Under the pieces are notes generated by a model, which was not told the origin of the DNA, ran no database searches, and saw nothing but the letters and a program-made list of their open reading frames with translations. This document shows positions 17,784-26,210 of a stretch of DNA of 64,000 bases, piece by piece. The first letter of the stretch is position 1; every line of letters starts with the position of its first letter. The stretch is from Cyclobacteriaceae bacterium (GTDB lineage: Bacteria; Bacteroidota; Bacteroidia; Cytophagales; Cyclobacteriaceae), in NCBI GenBank assembly GCA_028278225.1, contig JANQEU010000001.1:1-64000 (forward strand). The letters are read 5' to 3'. A program made the translations under genes and the position numbers.

Positions 17784-19082
17784 TCAATCATCTGCTTTTT
17801 CCAGCTCAAAAAGTTGTCGATAGACCTCTCCCTTAAAATCATTATCACGACCATAAGCCTTTGGTTGGGCAAATGACATCTGGCTCATGATCACACCTAC
17901 GAATTCTCGTTTCGGATCCACCCAAAAATGAGTGGCTTCATACCCTCCACCTATCCAGAGTCCTGCATCTCCAAACCCTAATATTCTCATCGAATCACCG
18001 CTTACCCATAAGTTGTATCCATTGTAACCGTACGGATTATCGAGCTGCGTATGCGGCGCATAGATATCCTCTACCGTTTCAGTTTCCAGGAACCGATGAC
18101 CGTTTAATGCCCCATGGTTAAGAAGCATTCTCAGGAAATCAGCATAACCATCTGCTGTAGCCAGCATACCTTCTCCGCCAAGGTATAGCTCATGATCAGG
18201 GTCATAATCCGGCACATCCGGACCGAAAATATCAAGTTCCCCGGGATGGGCTTTTCGCAAAACCGTGTCTTTTCCTGACACACTTGGAAATAATACCACT
18301 CCCGGGGGTAATCCATATTGCAATCCTTTTATGTTCATTGGGTCCGTAATGCGCTCCCGGACAAGCTGATCCAGTGTCTTTCCTGTAGCACGTTCAGCGA
18401 CCATGCCCAATACTGTGGTGTTAATTCCATAAAAGTCTGTGGTCCCGGAATGTTGAACCAGCGGCATTTTTGCAAGACGTTCAATAAATTCATCTGTGTT
18501 CCTCGCTGTCGGAAGGTTGATCCCGGATAAAAGCGAGTCCAGGCAGGGTATGTTGGTTGTGGCGTAATAAAACCCGGATTCGTGATTGATCAGATGCAAG
18601 ACTGTCATCACCGAGTCATTTGGAACCAGCTCGAAAGGACATGCTTCCTTCGTCTTATTCCAATCTAATTCAGCCAGTTGCCTTCCGTCGCTCGTGACAG
18701 CCACTTTCAGGTCCCTAAACTCCGGGATATACCGGGTTACGGGATCATCAAAATTCAGAATTCCTTCCTCAATCAAGTCCAGCGCTATCGTTATCGTAAC
18801 GATTTTGCTCATTGACCAAATGCGGATCCATGACTGACCATCAACCTGCATATCCGGATGAATTTCATTATTGACCTTTCCATGTTCGTAGATGACATTC
18901 CCCATTTTGTCTTCCAGTCTTGCATACAGAAAGGGATATGCGCCCTCATCGACATACTCGTCCAGAATGGCATCCAGGGTATCCGGGTTGGGAAGTGATA
19001 TGGTTGGTTTGTTGGCAGTACCTGTTTTGCAAGCCACAAATAACAGAAATACCGGGATGATCAGAAGGAGGTTAAGTTTCAT
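17784..19082 (-). CDS. Serine hydrolase, beta-lactamase/class C fold, lipoprotein
   Basis: 432 residues with a lipobox signal (LLFVACKTG, Cys about 18). The nucleophile motif is WSMSKIV (Ser90-x-x-Lys93). The second motif region reads FYGINTTVLGMV, and LGGEGMLATADGYADFL corresponds to the conserved GG-L-A-T-D-hF block. This is the first gene of the minus-strand run 19082-4877, so its promoter should lie in the repeat-rich gap 19083-19668. Three serine hydrolases of one fold in one run suggest ester-bearing substrates such as acylated glycans. The family includes beta-lactamases, DD-peptidases and esterases and cannot be split further by inspection. Confidence 0.88.
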   Translation of the reverse strand: MKLNLLLIIPVFLLFVACKTGTANKPTISLPNPDTLDAILDEYVDEGAYPFLYARLEDKMGNVIYEHGKVNNEIHPDMQVDGQSWIRIWSMSKIVTITIALDLIEEGILNFDDPVTRYIPEFRDLKVAVTSDGRQLAELDWNKTKEACPFELVPNDSVMTVLHLINHESGFYYATTNIPCLDSLLSGINLPTARNTDEFIERLAKMPLVQHSGTTDFYGINTTVLGMVAERATGKTLDQLVRERITDPMNIKGLQYGLPPGVVLFPSVSGKDTVLRKAHPGELDIFGPDVPDYDPDHELYLGGEGMLATADGYADFLRMLLNHGALNGHRFLETETVEDIYAPHTQLDNPYGYNGYNLWVSGDSMRILGFGDAGLWIGGGYEATHFWVDPKREFVGVIMSQMSFAQPKAYGRDNDFKGEVYRQLFELEKADD

Positions 19083-19202
19083 GAGGGAGAAGTGATTTAC
19101 TCAAGGACGTAGAATTTAATCATTTCCCTCAAGAAAAGTGTCGTCAACTGGTAAACATTGCCGGTTTCTACCCGACAAGCCCGGGCAGATAGAGACAGGT
19201 AT

Positions 19203-19398
19203 CACTCTTCCGGTCGCCCTGAGGCACGATAGCCGCGAAAGGTGACTTCAGGGGATCCTGATTTTCCGTAGATAGGATTTTTTCAACTGTCAGTCTTCGA
19301 GACGCTCCGCTTATCAGACTGATAGCTTGTTTTCGGGCTCAAATGTCTATGCTTCGAGGGCCTCAGCATGACATTTGTGTCGAACTCACCTCAATATA
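19203..19398. repeat. Intergenic repeat, copy 1
   Basis: About 200 bp whose two ends match a second copy at 19451-19657. The left end contains CACTCTTCCGGTCGCCCTGAGG; the right end contains GCCTCAGCATGACATTTGTG followed by TCGAACTCACCTCAATATA. The right end folds as a hairpin (TGTC-ATGC against GCATGACA). The middle differs from copy 2. The CCTGAGG/CCTCAG blocks resemble widespread noncoding bacterial intergenic repeats. The whole gap 19083-19668 contains no gene that I can support. Confidence 0.7.
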
Positions 19399-19450
19399 AA
19401 ATTTCTTAAAATCGCCCTATTTCGGGGGCATCTTGGGTTAGTTTACTTCC

Positions 19451-19657
19451 CACTCTTCTGGTCACCCTGAGGTGCGCAGCTTCGAAGGGTGACGCCAATT
19501 GTTTCGAGTCCTAGCTGGCTTGATTTTCTGAAAAGCCATATTCGCCCAACCGACCCGGATCAGTAGCCCCATTTCCCTGGCTGATAGCTATTTGTGTAGG
19601 ATCAAATGTCTATTGAGGGCCTCAGCATGACATTTATGTCGAGCTCACGTCAATATA
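19451..19657. repeat. Intergenic repeat, copy 2
   Basis: Second copy of the element at 19203-19398. The left end carries a hairpin with 8-bp arms GTCACCCT (19461-19468) and AGGGTGAC (19486-19493). The right end carries GAGGGCCTCAGCATGACATT then TGTCGAGCTCACGTCAATATA (19637-19657). The last block recurs, in both orientations, near 56.47 and 56.65 kb. Confidence 0.7.
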
Positions 19658-19668
19658 GTGTAGTCTGG

Positions 19669-20559
19669 CTACATTTCCTTTGTCACCTCAAATACGTCCG
19701 TTACAATCATTCCGTTGACCGGGCCATTTCTCTCGATAAAACGAACCATCATTTTGTTTTCAGCTTTCACTGTAAACAAGTACTTGGGATACTTTTCCTG
19801 TGCCGCCTGCCAGTCGATACCCTCTCCCATCAACAGGTGTCCCATCTTAAAATTGCGATGTTCATCATCGATAAAAAGAGATGTATACTCCAACGTCTCC
19901 GGAGTTATCTTATGAATGATCAACCAGCCAATAATTTCACCTTTATACCTTAGGGCTATGCTGACATCCTGTTCGATCATGTGTTCCAGTATAAACGGGG
20001 ATACATCCTCCGGATACCAGGGGCCGCTTGCATGTTTTTCCCGGATCTGTTCTTTTTCATCCTCTGTTACATCTCCCCATTTTGTAAATTCATAATGTTC
20101 GGGAAGATTGTGCCTTGAATGAAATACCGGAAAAGCCTGTTCAATCAAGGACTGGCAAATACGGAGTGTAAACCGGGGTTCGTTCCAGTTAAGCTTTTTA
20201 AGTAACCTTACCAGGGTATCCTTTGTTTTCCAATGGGATCTGTACTGGAGTTCAAGTTGTGCGACGCCTTCCTTTTTCAGGCTGTCCTCCAGGGCTTTTA
20301 CCAGCCTGATACCAATTCCGTTGTTTTGGTGATCCGGTTTCACCTTGAGCGACATTATGCGAAAATGCTTCTTCTCCTTATCCTTCAAACCAAGCACCAT
20401 ACCTACCGGAACCGAACTTGCTGATGCCAGTACACCCTGAAAATCTTTTTGAATACGATCTCCCTTCTTTGTAATATCAGGGAAAACCAGATCCTTCACA
20501 TTATGCTCCACCCACGTCAAAGGGATGTCAGCACTGTATTGGAATGTATATTCAGCCAT
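19669..20559 (-). CDS. GNAT family N-acetyltransferase (two-domain)
   Basis: 296 residues. The first GNAT domain shows the acetyl-CoA-binding motif A, MSLKVKPDHQNNGIGIRLVKAL (R/Q-x-x-G-x-G/A type), at about residues 68-90. The second half (about 155-290) repeats the fold in degenerate form, with YTSLFIDDEHRNFKMGHLLMGEG occupying the motif A position. Only the first half is likely to bind CoA well. Acceptor substrate unknown. The gene ends 11 bp from the repeat element at 19451-19657 and starts about 50 bp from a terminator hairpin, so it is probably its own transcription unit. Confidence 0.85.
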   Translation of the reverse strand: MAEYTFQYSADIPLTWVEHNVKDLVFPDITKKGDRIQKDFQGVLASASSVPVGMVLGLKDKEKKHFRIMSLKVKPDHQNNGIGIRLVKALEDSLKKEGVAQLELQYRSHWKTKDTLVRLLKKLNWNEPRFTLRICQSLIEQAFPVFHSRHNLPEHYEFTKWGDVTEDEKEQIREKHASGPWYPEDVSPFILEHMIEQDVSIALRYKGEIIGWLIIHKITPETLEYTSLFIDDEHRNFKMGHLLMGEGIDWQAAQEKYPKYLFTVKAENKMMVRFIERNGPVNGMIVTDVFEVTKEM

Positions 20560-20610
20560 TTATCGTATCGATATTAGTCTTTTAAATAATGGTATAAAAT
20601 TATTACAAAA

Positions 20611-20639
20611 AAAGAGGTGCCGCAGGGCAGCACCTCTTT
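20611..20639 (-). terminator. Rho-independent terminator after the FG-GAP protein gene
   Basis: Perfect 10-bp arms AAAGAGGTGC and GCACCTCTTT enclose a 9-nt loop. On the minus strand the stem is followed by a run of T (A-run at 20607-20613 on the plus strand). It sits 31 bp beyond the stop of the minus-strand gene at 20670. Confidence 0.85.
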
Positions 20640-20669
20640 ATGATCACGAAGAAGTCATTTTACCAATGA

Positions 20670-23189
20670 CTAGTTCTTTAAGATTTGTCTTGTAATTTTT
20701 CCTTCGGAGCTTAGTACACGAAGTAAATAAACTCCCCTGGGAACATCCGTCATATCCATTCTGATTTCCAGATCTGAAGTTCTGATCAACTTGATACGGG
20801 TACCTGTCAGTGTAAAGAGCTCAATACTCTTCTCCGACTTCCACGGTGCCGATACATTGATATGTCCTTCGAATGGATTGGGGTAAACATTCAACGCCTG
20901 TATATCCTCAGAGCCAACGCCCGTAATAGTTTGAACATACAGTGTGAAGGCAGCCTCCGCCTGGTTATTATCGGCATCAACCGCGACAACTTTAAGATCA
21001 ACTGCTCCGGCATTGGCGCTCGATGGTGTACCGCTAAAGGTTCGTGTCGAGCGATCAAAGCTTAACCATGCAGGTATTGGCGATCCATCAGCCTGTACCG
21101 CACGATATACAACGATATCGTTATTGGCATCCGTAAACTCATCCACGGTCAATGAAAAGGCCTGATCCTGTATGGCAAATTGATCAGCAACTGTTGCGGC
21201 AGTAGGGCCAACTGCCGTACCATCCACATTCTTGAAGAACCAGGAATTTCCGGCACGATCTCCAACCAACACATCCTGGACACCATCACCATCAATATCA
21301 CCAAATGCAGGCGCTGCATTCCTCACGATCTGGACTCCATTAAACGGATTATCATCCCCTGTGCCTTCCGTAAAGGTACCATCGCCATTGTTGGCAAAAT
21401 AACGGAAACTTCCATCCTCCTTGCCGATCAGCATATCCTGGTCACCATCCCGATCCATGTCATAGGTTGCCGGGAATAGCCTGTTGCCACCAAAATCGAT
21501 ATCGTCAAACGGACCGGCTGTTTGAGTGAGATTTCCTGACCCATCATTTTCGAAATAAAGCAGGTCTCCATCCTTATTGCCGATGAAACAATCGAGATCT
21601 CCGTCGTTATCAAGATCCAGGAAGGCAAGTGATTCCTCTCCTGCCGGATCATAATCTTTAAAAGGATCATCGTCTGTGAGTGTTTTATCGGTCCAGGTTG
21701 CATCTCCGTTATTCTCAAAATAGAAAATCGGACCTTCCTGTGTACCTACAAACAGATCAACATAGGTATCTCCATTCCAATCCACAAATGTTGGACTCAA
21801 ACCGGAAGCTATTGAATCAACAATGTTGGTGTTGACAATATCAAACGGATTGCCCAGCGTATCATCGAAATTTCCTTCGCCATCATTTGTGAAAAATGTT
21901 ACATCAGCACCTTTGCTGATCAATATGTCCAGATCACCATCCTCATCTGCATCAGCTATAGTAGGAATTGCATTATTTCCGATGTCCTGAATACCCAGAT
22001 CATTGGCTTCAATCCAGGTAAATTGGTTAGAACCGTCATTCTCCAAATACATCAATGGACCGTTCAGTCCACCTGCAAAGAGGTCAAGGTCATCATCTCC
22101 ATCGATATCCGCAAAAACCGGAACAAGGTCTCCCTGTGCTTCTGATGAGAAGTTCTCTTCCAAATTGGAACCTTCGTTCTCTTCATTAAATTGGTTTCCG
22201 AAAGGGTTGCTGACCGTATCAACCGCAAACGTGGCCATTTGGGCTGTGCCTGAATTTTCCAGCAGTACCAGGTCACCGTTCTTGTTACCTACCCATGCAT
22301 CCAGGTCTCCATCACCATCAAGGTCAGCAAAAGAAGGTGCGGCTCTCTCTCCTACATCAAGACCATTAAAGGGATTGGTAGCGGCATCTGTGAAGGTACC
22401 ATCTCCATTGTTTTCCCAATAGTCGATCTCCCCATTTCCTTTACCAATAACGGCGTCTAGATCGCCATCACCATTGAGGTCAGCGAAAACAGGCTTGGTG
22501 AAATCTCCGTCTGAAAATCCACTCAATGGATTTTCTGCTCCAAACTTCTCTACGTATTGTCCGGCATCATTTTCGAAAAACCTGATACGATCGTAAATGA
22601 CCGTTGTCTCTTCATCGGGATTACCATCGGACTGACCAATAAATAAATCGAGATCATCATCGCCATCTACATCGATAAATGCAGGTCGGTTGTAAGCTCC
22701 ACCGTTGTCAGCATCAGGCCTGTTGTGAACCGAATCAATCTGAGTGTTGATGGCGCTTAGAGCTGTACTGGTGTTCCATGTAAACTCTCCATCTTCATTG
22801 ATCCAGATGTAAAGACCTCCCTCGAAGGTTCCGTATCGTTCTCCTATTACCAGGTCCAGGTCATCATCATCGTCAATGTCAACGAATGTAGGCGTTGCAA
22901 AGTTTTCAGCATGTGCAAGTCCGGCAGCATTTGAGGTTTGCAACCTAAATTCCTGCGCGTCAGCACTCATTGGTGCCAGCATCATGGACAAGGCAACGGC
23001 TCCACCCGCCGTGGCAGCCTTTAATGCTGTACCCAGTTCATTAATACGCTGATAGAGGGTTCTTATCCTCTTGATCAGGATATCAATCCTCCTATGATGA
23101 AATGAGCTTTCCTTTGCTCTTTCAAGTTTCCTTTGATATTTATTATATCGTTTTACAAGTCGATTATAATATAGTATATGCTTTTTCAT
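20670..23189 (-). CDS. FG-GAP/VCBS repeat surface protein with T9SS sorting domain
   Basis: 839 residues. Residues about 85-660 hold a series of FG-GAP/VCBS repeats rich in calcium-binding motifs of the form DxDxDGDxD (for example FADLDGDGDLDAWVGNKNGD), which fold into beta-propellers. A cadherin-like/dystroglycan-type Ig domain follows (PIPAWLSFDRSTRTFSGTP). The last about 80 residues are a type IX secretion sorting domain (NVYPNPFEGHINV to RGVYLLRV, ending ITRQILKN). Secretion to the cell surface is therefore expected. Unusually, about 55 basic, coiled-coil-like residues precede the hydrophobic signal segment (AATAGGAVALSMMLAPMSADA). A small lipoprotein gene lies 17 bp upstream. Ligand unknown. 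Confidence 0.9.
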   Translation of the reverse strand: MKKHILYYNRLVKRYNKYQRKLERAKESSFHHRRIDILIKRIRTLYQRINELGTALKAATAGGAVALSMMLAPMSADAQEFRLQTSNAAGLAHAENFATPTFVDIDDDDDLDLVIGERYGTFEGGLYIWINEDGEFTWNTSTALSAINTQIDSVHNRPDADNGGAYNRPAFIDVDGDDDLDLFIGQSDGNPDEETTVIYDRIRFFENDAGQYVEKFGAENPLSGFSDGDFTKPVFADLNGDGDLDAVIGKGNGEIDYWENNGDGTFTDAATNPFNGLDVGERAAPSFADLDGDGDLDAWVGNKNGDLVLLENSGTAQMATFAVDTVSNPFGNQFNEENEGSNLEENFSSEAQGDLVPVFADIDGDDDLDLFAGGLNGPLMYLENDGSNQFTWIEANDLGIQDIGNNAIPTIADADEDGDLDILISKGADVTFFTNDGEGNFDDTLGNPFDIVNTNIVDSIASGLSPTFVDWNGDTYVDLFVGTQEGPIFYFENNGDATWTDKTLTDDDPFKDYDPAGEESLAFLDLDNDGDLDCFIGNKDGDLLYFENDGSGNLTQTAGPFDDIDFGGNRLFPATYDMDRDGDQDMLIGKEDGSFRYFANNGDGTFTEGTGDDNPFNGVQIVRNAAPAFGDIDGDGVQDVLVGDRAGNSWFFKNVDGTAVGPTAATVADQFAIQDQAFSLTVDEFTDANNDIVVYRAVQADGSPIPAWLSFDRSTRTFSGTPSSANAGAVDLKVVAVDADNNQAEAAFTLYVQTITGVGSEDIQALNVYPNPFEGHINVSAPWKSEKSIELFTLTGTRIKLIRTSDLEIRMDMTDVPRGVYLLRVLSSEGKITRQILKN

Positions 23190-23206
23190 ACTTTCATGTG
23201 TTAGGG

Positions 23207-23641
23207 TTAGGGACTAGTAAATTGACATACATAATCTCCCAGTATACCGGATACCCTTCCGCCCGGAAGCGTACTGTATGTAAAGCCCACGGTAAGGCTG
23301 GTGGCTGTAACTTCGGTGATTGACAGACTTACGCCATCACTTCTTTCAATTGTGCCGAAATCGCTTCCTGACAATGTGAACGTACCACTGTCCGGCCATA
23401 CCGGCCCATAACCCGTATTAGTGGAGTAGTTCCCGTCAAGGTCGAATGTCACTACAAGACCGGAAAAGTTGCTCGTGATGTCCACTCCATCAGCAACAAC
23501 ACTGGATACAGTCCAGTCTCTTGCCAGCAACTCCAGCTGCTTTTCTTCAGGAGTCTTCTTTGGTCCATCATCTCCACAACTCAACAATCCGAGCATGGCA
23601 GTGCAAAGTACCATGAGGATCAAATAACGTAAATGTTTCAT
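23207..23641 (-). CDS. Small lipoprotein, lipocalin-like
   Basis: 144 residues. The lipobox signal MLGLLSCGDD (Cys about 22) is followed by a beta-rich domain with the pattern LLARDWTVSSVVADGVDIT and LVVTFDLDGNYSTNTG. That pattern is seen in lipocalin-like and META-like small lipoproteins of Bacteroidota, in which a Trp near the start of the first strand is conserved. Function unknown; a role in the envelope is all that can be said. It lies 17 bp upstream of the FG-GAP protein gene and 155 bp downstream of the ECF sigma factor gene, so the three could be co-expressed. Confidence 0.75.
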   Translation of the reverse strand: MKHLRYLILMVLCTAMLGLLSCGDDGPKKTPEEKQLELLARDWTVSSVVADGVDITSNFSGLVVTFDLDGNYSTNTGYGPVWPDSGTFTLSGSDFGTIERSDGVSLSITEVTATSLTVGFTYSTLPGGRVSGILGDYVCQFTSP

Positions 23642-23796
23642 TGCATATGGATTTAGTTAACTAAAATTCTTTTCTATTTGAAATTGACGATCACTCAATA
23701 TATTCCATAAGGAATACATTAGAGATAGGACGTAATATTTCCCAGTATCCCCCAATGAACTAATAATATTATTCCGCCAAATCATCCACGAACGAT

Positions 23797-24342
23797 TTAT
23801 TTAACTGAAGAAAGATAGCCTTTAAGCTCCTTCACCAGTTTTTTAACGGCAATTGCCAATTGATTTTCTACTGTCTTGGGTGAAATTTTTAGTTTTTCCG
23901 CCGCTTTTTTGTAGCTCAGACCTTCTATCCTGATCAACACAAAAACCTGTCGACATCGGTTTGGCAACTTTTCAATGGCTTCATCGATCTGACCTTTCAG
24001 CTCATGGATCATGTAGATTTGATCCGGGGGAATTGCCCTGCCTGGCGTTTGGTCATTATTTAACTCGACAGAGATCCACCTGGAGTTTCTCCTTAAATAA
24101 TCGTAGGACAGGTTTTTGGTAGATACATATAAATAGGTGTCAAGATTTTTGATTTCATGATACCTTTTTCTTATCCGCCACAGTTTGTGGAAAACATCTA
24201 CCAGGATCTCCTCAACTATCTCTCTGTTATGAATAATTGATGAACACGTTGCGTATAACCGGGAATGGTAAATGTGATACAGTTTTTCAAAAGATTGCTC
24301 ATCATCGTGCTTGGAAATGCTATTGAGCAGGGTGACAATCAA
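23797..24342 (-). CDS. RNA polymerase sigma factor, ECF (sigma-70 family)
   Basis: 181 residues from the TTG at 24342. Sigma region 2 is visible in FEKLYHIYHSRLYATCSS and EEILVDVFHKLWRIRKRY (core binding and -10 recognition); region 4 in NRCRQVFVLIRIEGLSYKKAAEKL with the helix-turn-helix ISPKTVENQLAIAVKKL. This is the FecI/RpoE-like type common in Bacteroidota. There is no in-frame ATG: the frame is open for another 43 codons back to the TAA of the upstream cupin gene (24475-24477), so the start is TTG or another non-ATG codon. No FecR anti-sigma gene is adjacent, which is unusual for this type. Targets unknown. Confidence 0.88.
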   Translation of the reverse strand: MIVTLLNSISKHDDEQSFEKLYHIYHSRLYATCSSIIHNREIVEEILVDVFHKLWRIRKRYHEIKNLDTYLYVSTKNLSYDYLRRNSRWISVELNNDQTPGRAIPPDQIYMIHELKGQIDEAIEKLPNRCRQVFVLIRIEGLSYKKAAEKLKISPKTVENQLAIAVKKLVKELKGYLSSVK

Positions 24343-24474
24343 TTTCCTGTTCTCATCAGGTAATTTGAGATCGGGATCTTTTCGGATTACTTCGCTCTCC
24401 TGATTTTTCGAAAGTCGATTGCTTTCATTATCGTCGTAAGTACTATGGTTTTTAAGGTTTTCGATAATATTAAT

Positions 24475-25272
24475 TTAGGGTATAAAATTCAACCAACCCA
24501 TATCTTTTAGGTCCGGGCGAGGGACAAAATCAAAGCGGTTGTGATCACCTTCATATTGTTTATATATGCAAACGCCCTGATCGATATTGAAATCTTCATA
24601 GGATTCAGGTATTTTCTCAACCAGGTCCGCTCTATCGTAATTTGCATTGTGCTGCCATGTAAGGCCTCCATGTGTATACACAGGATACCATGCAAGTCCA
24701 TTTCGTGATCTGATGTCCTTATATTCAAAACCGTAATCTCTGTCACACCAGGCACCAAAGGTCAGGGGATGATCAGGGTCCGCACTGATTGTAGCATGTG
24801 CCCAGAATGGAGGGACAATGACTATATCACCTGGTTCAGCATATACCGCGTAACATTTTCCAGGATTATGTCCGGCATATTCCTGCATATAAATTATGGC
24901 TTTTCCTTCCCATATCTGATATACTTCGGGGGTCGACCACCCATTTGCATAATCAGATTTCTTATGAATATGACCCTGACTTCGGACTGGTTCTTTACCC
25001 AACAATCCACTGGAATAGGTCACAAGACCAAATAACAGATGTTGTCCTGTGAGTGCCTCCCGGTGGATCTTTTTACCCACATCCATGGCAATGGCATAAA
25101 CAATGGAAGGTCCGTCGCAATCGGGATCAAGCAGACTGGGACGTATGTCCTCCAACTTTCGGTTTTCGACCACGGGACCAAACGAACCCTGTCCATATTC
25201 AAAGCCCATATCCTTTCGATTGATCCGGATATTCAACCCTCTTTCAAATTTCAGATTCAGTCTTGTTTTCAA
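24475..25272 (-). CDS. Cupin-type glucose-6-phosphate isomerase-like protein
   Basis: 265 residues. The metal-binding cupin motif of archaeal-type phosphoglucose isomerase is complete: SQGHIHKK (His101, His103), TPEVYQ (Glu116) and PPFWAHAT (His159). That family interconverts aldose and ketose phosphates with a bound metal, in the cytoplasm; no signal peptide is present. A long C-terminal part of about 100 residues (after YGFEYKDIRSRNG) exceeds the core cupin. It is the last gene of the 33.8-24.5 kb operon and overlaps the ROK kinase by 4 bases. A second cupin of the same family (26207-26776) lies on the other side of the kinase. The actual sugar may not be glucose. Confidence 0.82.
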   Translation of the reverse strand: MKTRLNLKFERGLNIRINRKDMGFEYGQGSFGPVVENRKLEDIRPSLLDPDCDGPSIVYAIAMDVGKKIHREALTGQHLLFGLVTYSSGLLGKEPVRSQGHIHKKSDYANGWSTPEVYQIWEGKAIIYMQEYAGHNPGKCYAVYAEPGDIVIVPPFWAHATISADPDHPLTFGAWCDRDYGFEYKDIRSRNGLAWYPVYTHGGLTWQHNANYDRADLVEKIPESYEDFNIDQGVCIYKQYEGDHNRFDFVPRPDLKDMGWLNFIP

Positions 25273-26210
25273 TTTTTTAATCCTTTTTCCACCAAATAAT
25301 GTGCTCCCAATAGTGCCGACAAATTCGGGATCTCAGATGGTATGATTTCAACTTCTCCCCATGGCGTCCAGGCATGTTTGTTCACTTTTGCTCTGATGAA
25401 CGGGAGTATAACATCTGCACTCCTCATCACTCCACCGCCGATAATTACCCGTTCCGGATCATAGGCATGGATCAGATTAACAATTCCGGTGGCCCAAACA
25501 TTAAGGCACTCATCTCTTACTGATTTACACAACTCGTCCCCCTCAGCCGCAAAACGAAACAAATTTTCAAAGTCAAATTTCACTTCTGAAATCCTGCTTT
25601 CCTTTTGTTGAGGATGTTCTTTCAGTTGCTGCTCAAGTCTCCAGGTCGAGGCCTCTGCTTCAACACAACCAATGTTCCCGCAGGTACATTTGGCCCCACT
25701 GACGTTGATGGTAAAATGTCCGCCCAGACATCCGGCCTGAAAATGTTGTCCAACCAGTAGCTGACTGTCCATGATGGCGGCGGTACCGACACCTGTTCCA
25801 AGTGTCATCATCACCAGATTATTAAAGCCCCGGCCTGCACCGTACTGCCATTCACCCAGCAACGCAATTCTTGCATCATTCTCCAGGAACAATGGAAGCC
25901 GGAAGGATTCGTCTGACCATTTTCTCAGATCAATTGCCGACGCATCATCAAACTTTGCATTAGTGGAAATAACACTCATATTTTGATTATCGACCAATCC
26001 CGGAAAGCCCATACCAATACCTGCAATGTCCTGAAGTTTGAGATCAGCCTTTTCAAGATTTTCTTTTACAACATCCCCTATTATTGGCAAGTCATAACCC
26101 AGACCTTTTCCCGAGTGCGCTTCACCTTCATCCTGTACCAGCAACTGTCCGTCAGCAACGATTCCGATTTTAATATTCGTTCCCCCCAGATCAATGGCGA
26201 CTGTTTTCAT
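25269..26210 (-). CDS. ROK family sugar kinase (glucokinase-like)
   Basis: 313 residues. ATP-binding phosphate-1 motif AIDLGGTNIKIGIV at the N-terminus, a phosphate-2 region LGTGVGTAAIM, and the ROK zinc motif CTCGNIGCVE (CxCGxxGCxE). The catalytic Asp lies in FLENDARIALLGEW. ROK kinases phosphorylate hexoses or amino sugars at O6 with ATP in the cytoplasm. It overlaps both neighbours by 4 bases and is enclosed by two cupin isomerase genes, so kinase and isomerases very probably act on the same sugar in sequence. Which hexose is not determinable. Confidence 0.92.
   Translation of the reverse strand: MKTVAIDLGGTNIKIGIVADGQLLVQDEGEAHSGKGLGYDLPIIGDVVKENLEKADLKLQDIAGIGMGFPGLVDNQNMSVISTNAKFDDASAIDLRKWSDESFRLPLFLENDARIALLGEWQYGAGRGFNNLVMMTLGTGVGTAAIMDSQLLVGQHFQAGCLGGHFTINVSGAKCTCGNIGCVEAEASTWRLEQQLKEHPQQKESRISEVKFDFENLFRFAAEGDELCKSVRDECLNVWATGIVNLIHAYDPERVIIGGGVMRSADVILPFIRAKVNKHAWTPWGEVEIIPSEIPNLSALLGAHYLVEKGLKN

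Noticed and set aside
9581-19082. Antibiotic-resistance beta-lactamases
   Set aside because: The three proteins have SxxK but altered second motifs, extra domains and a polysaccharide-locus context, which fit esterase or peptidase roles better than resistance.
22003-22422. 139-aa plus-strand frame opposite the FG-GAP protein
   Set aside because: Ser/Pro-rich reflection of the Asp/Gly repeats on the other strand; typical shadow of acidic repeat proteins.
20670-23189. Possible CRISPR or tandem DNA repeat signal
   Set aside because: The repetition is at protein level (calcium-binding FG-GAP motifs), with divergent DNA and no constant spacer length.
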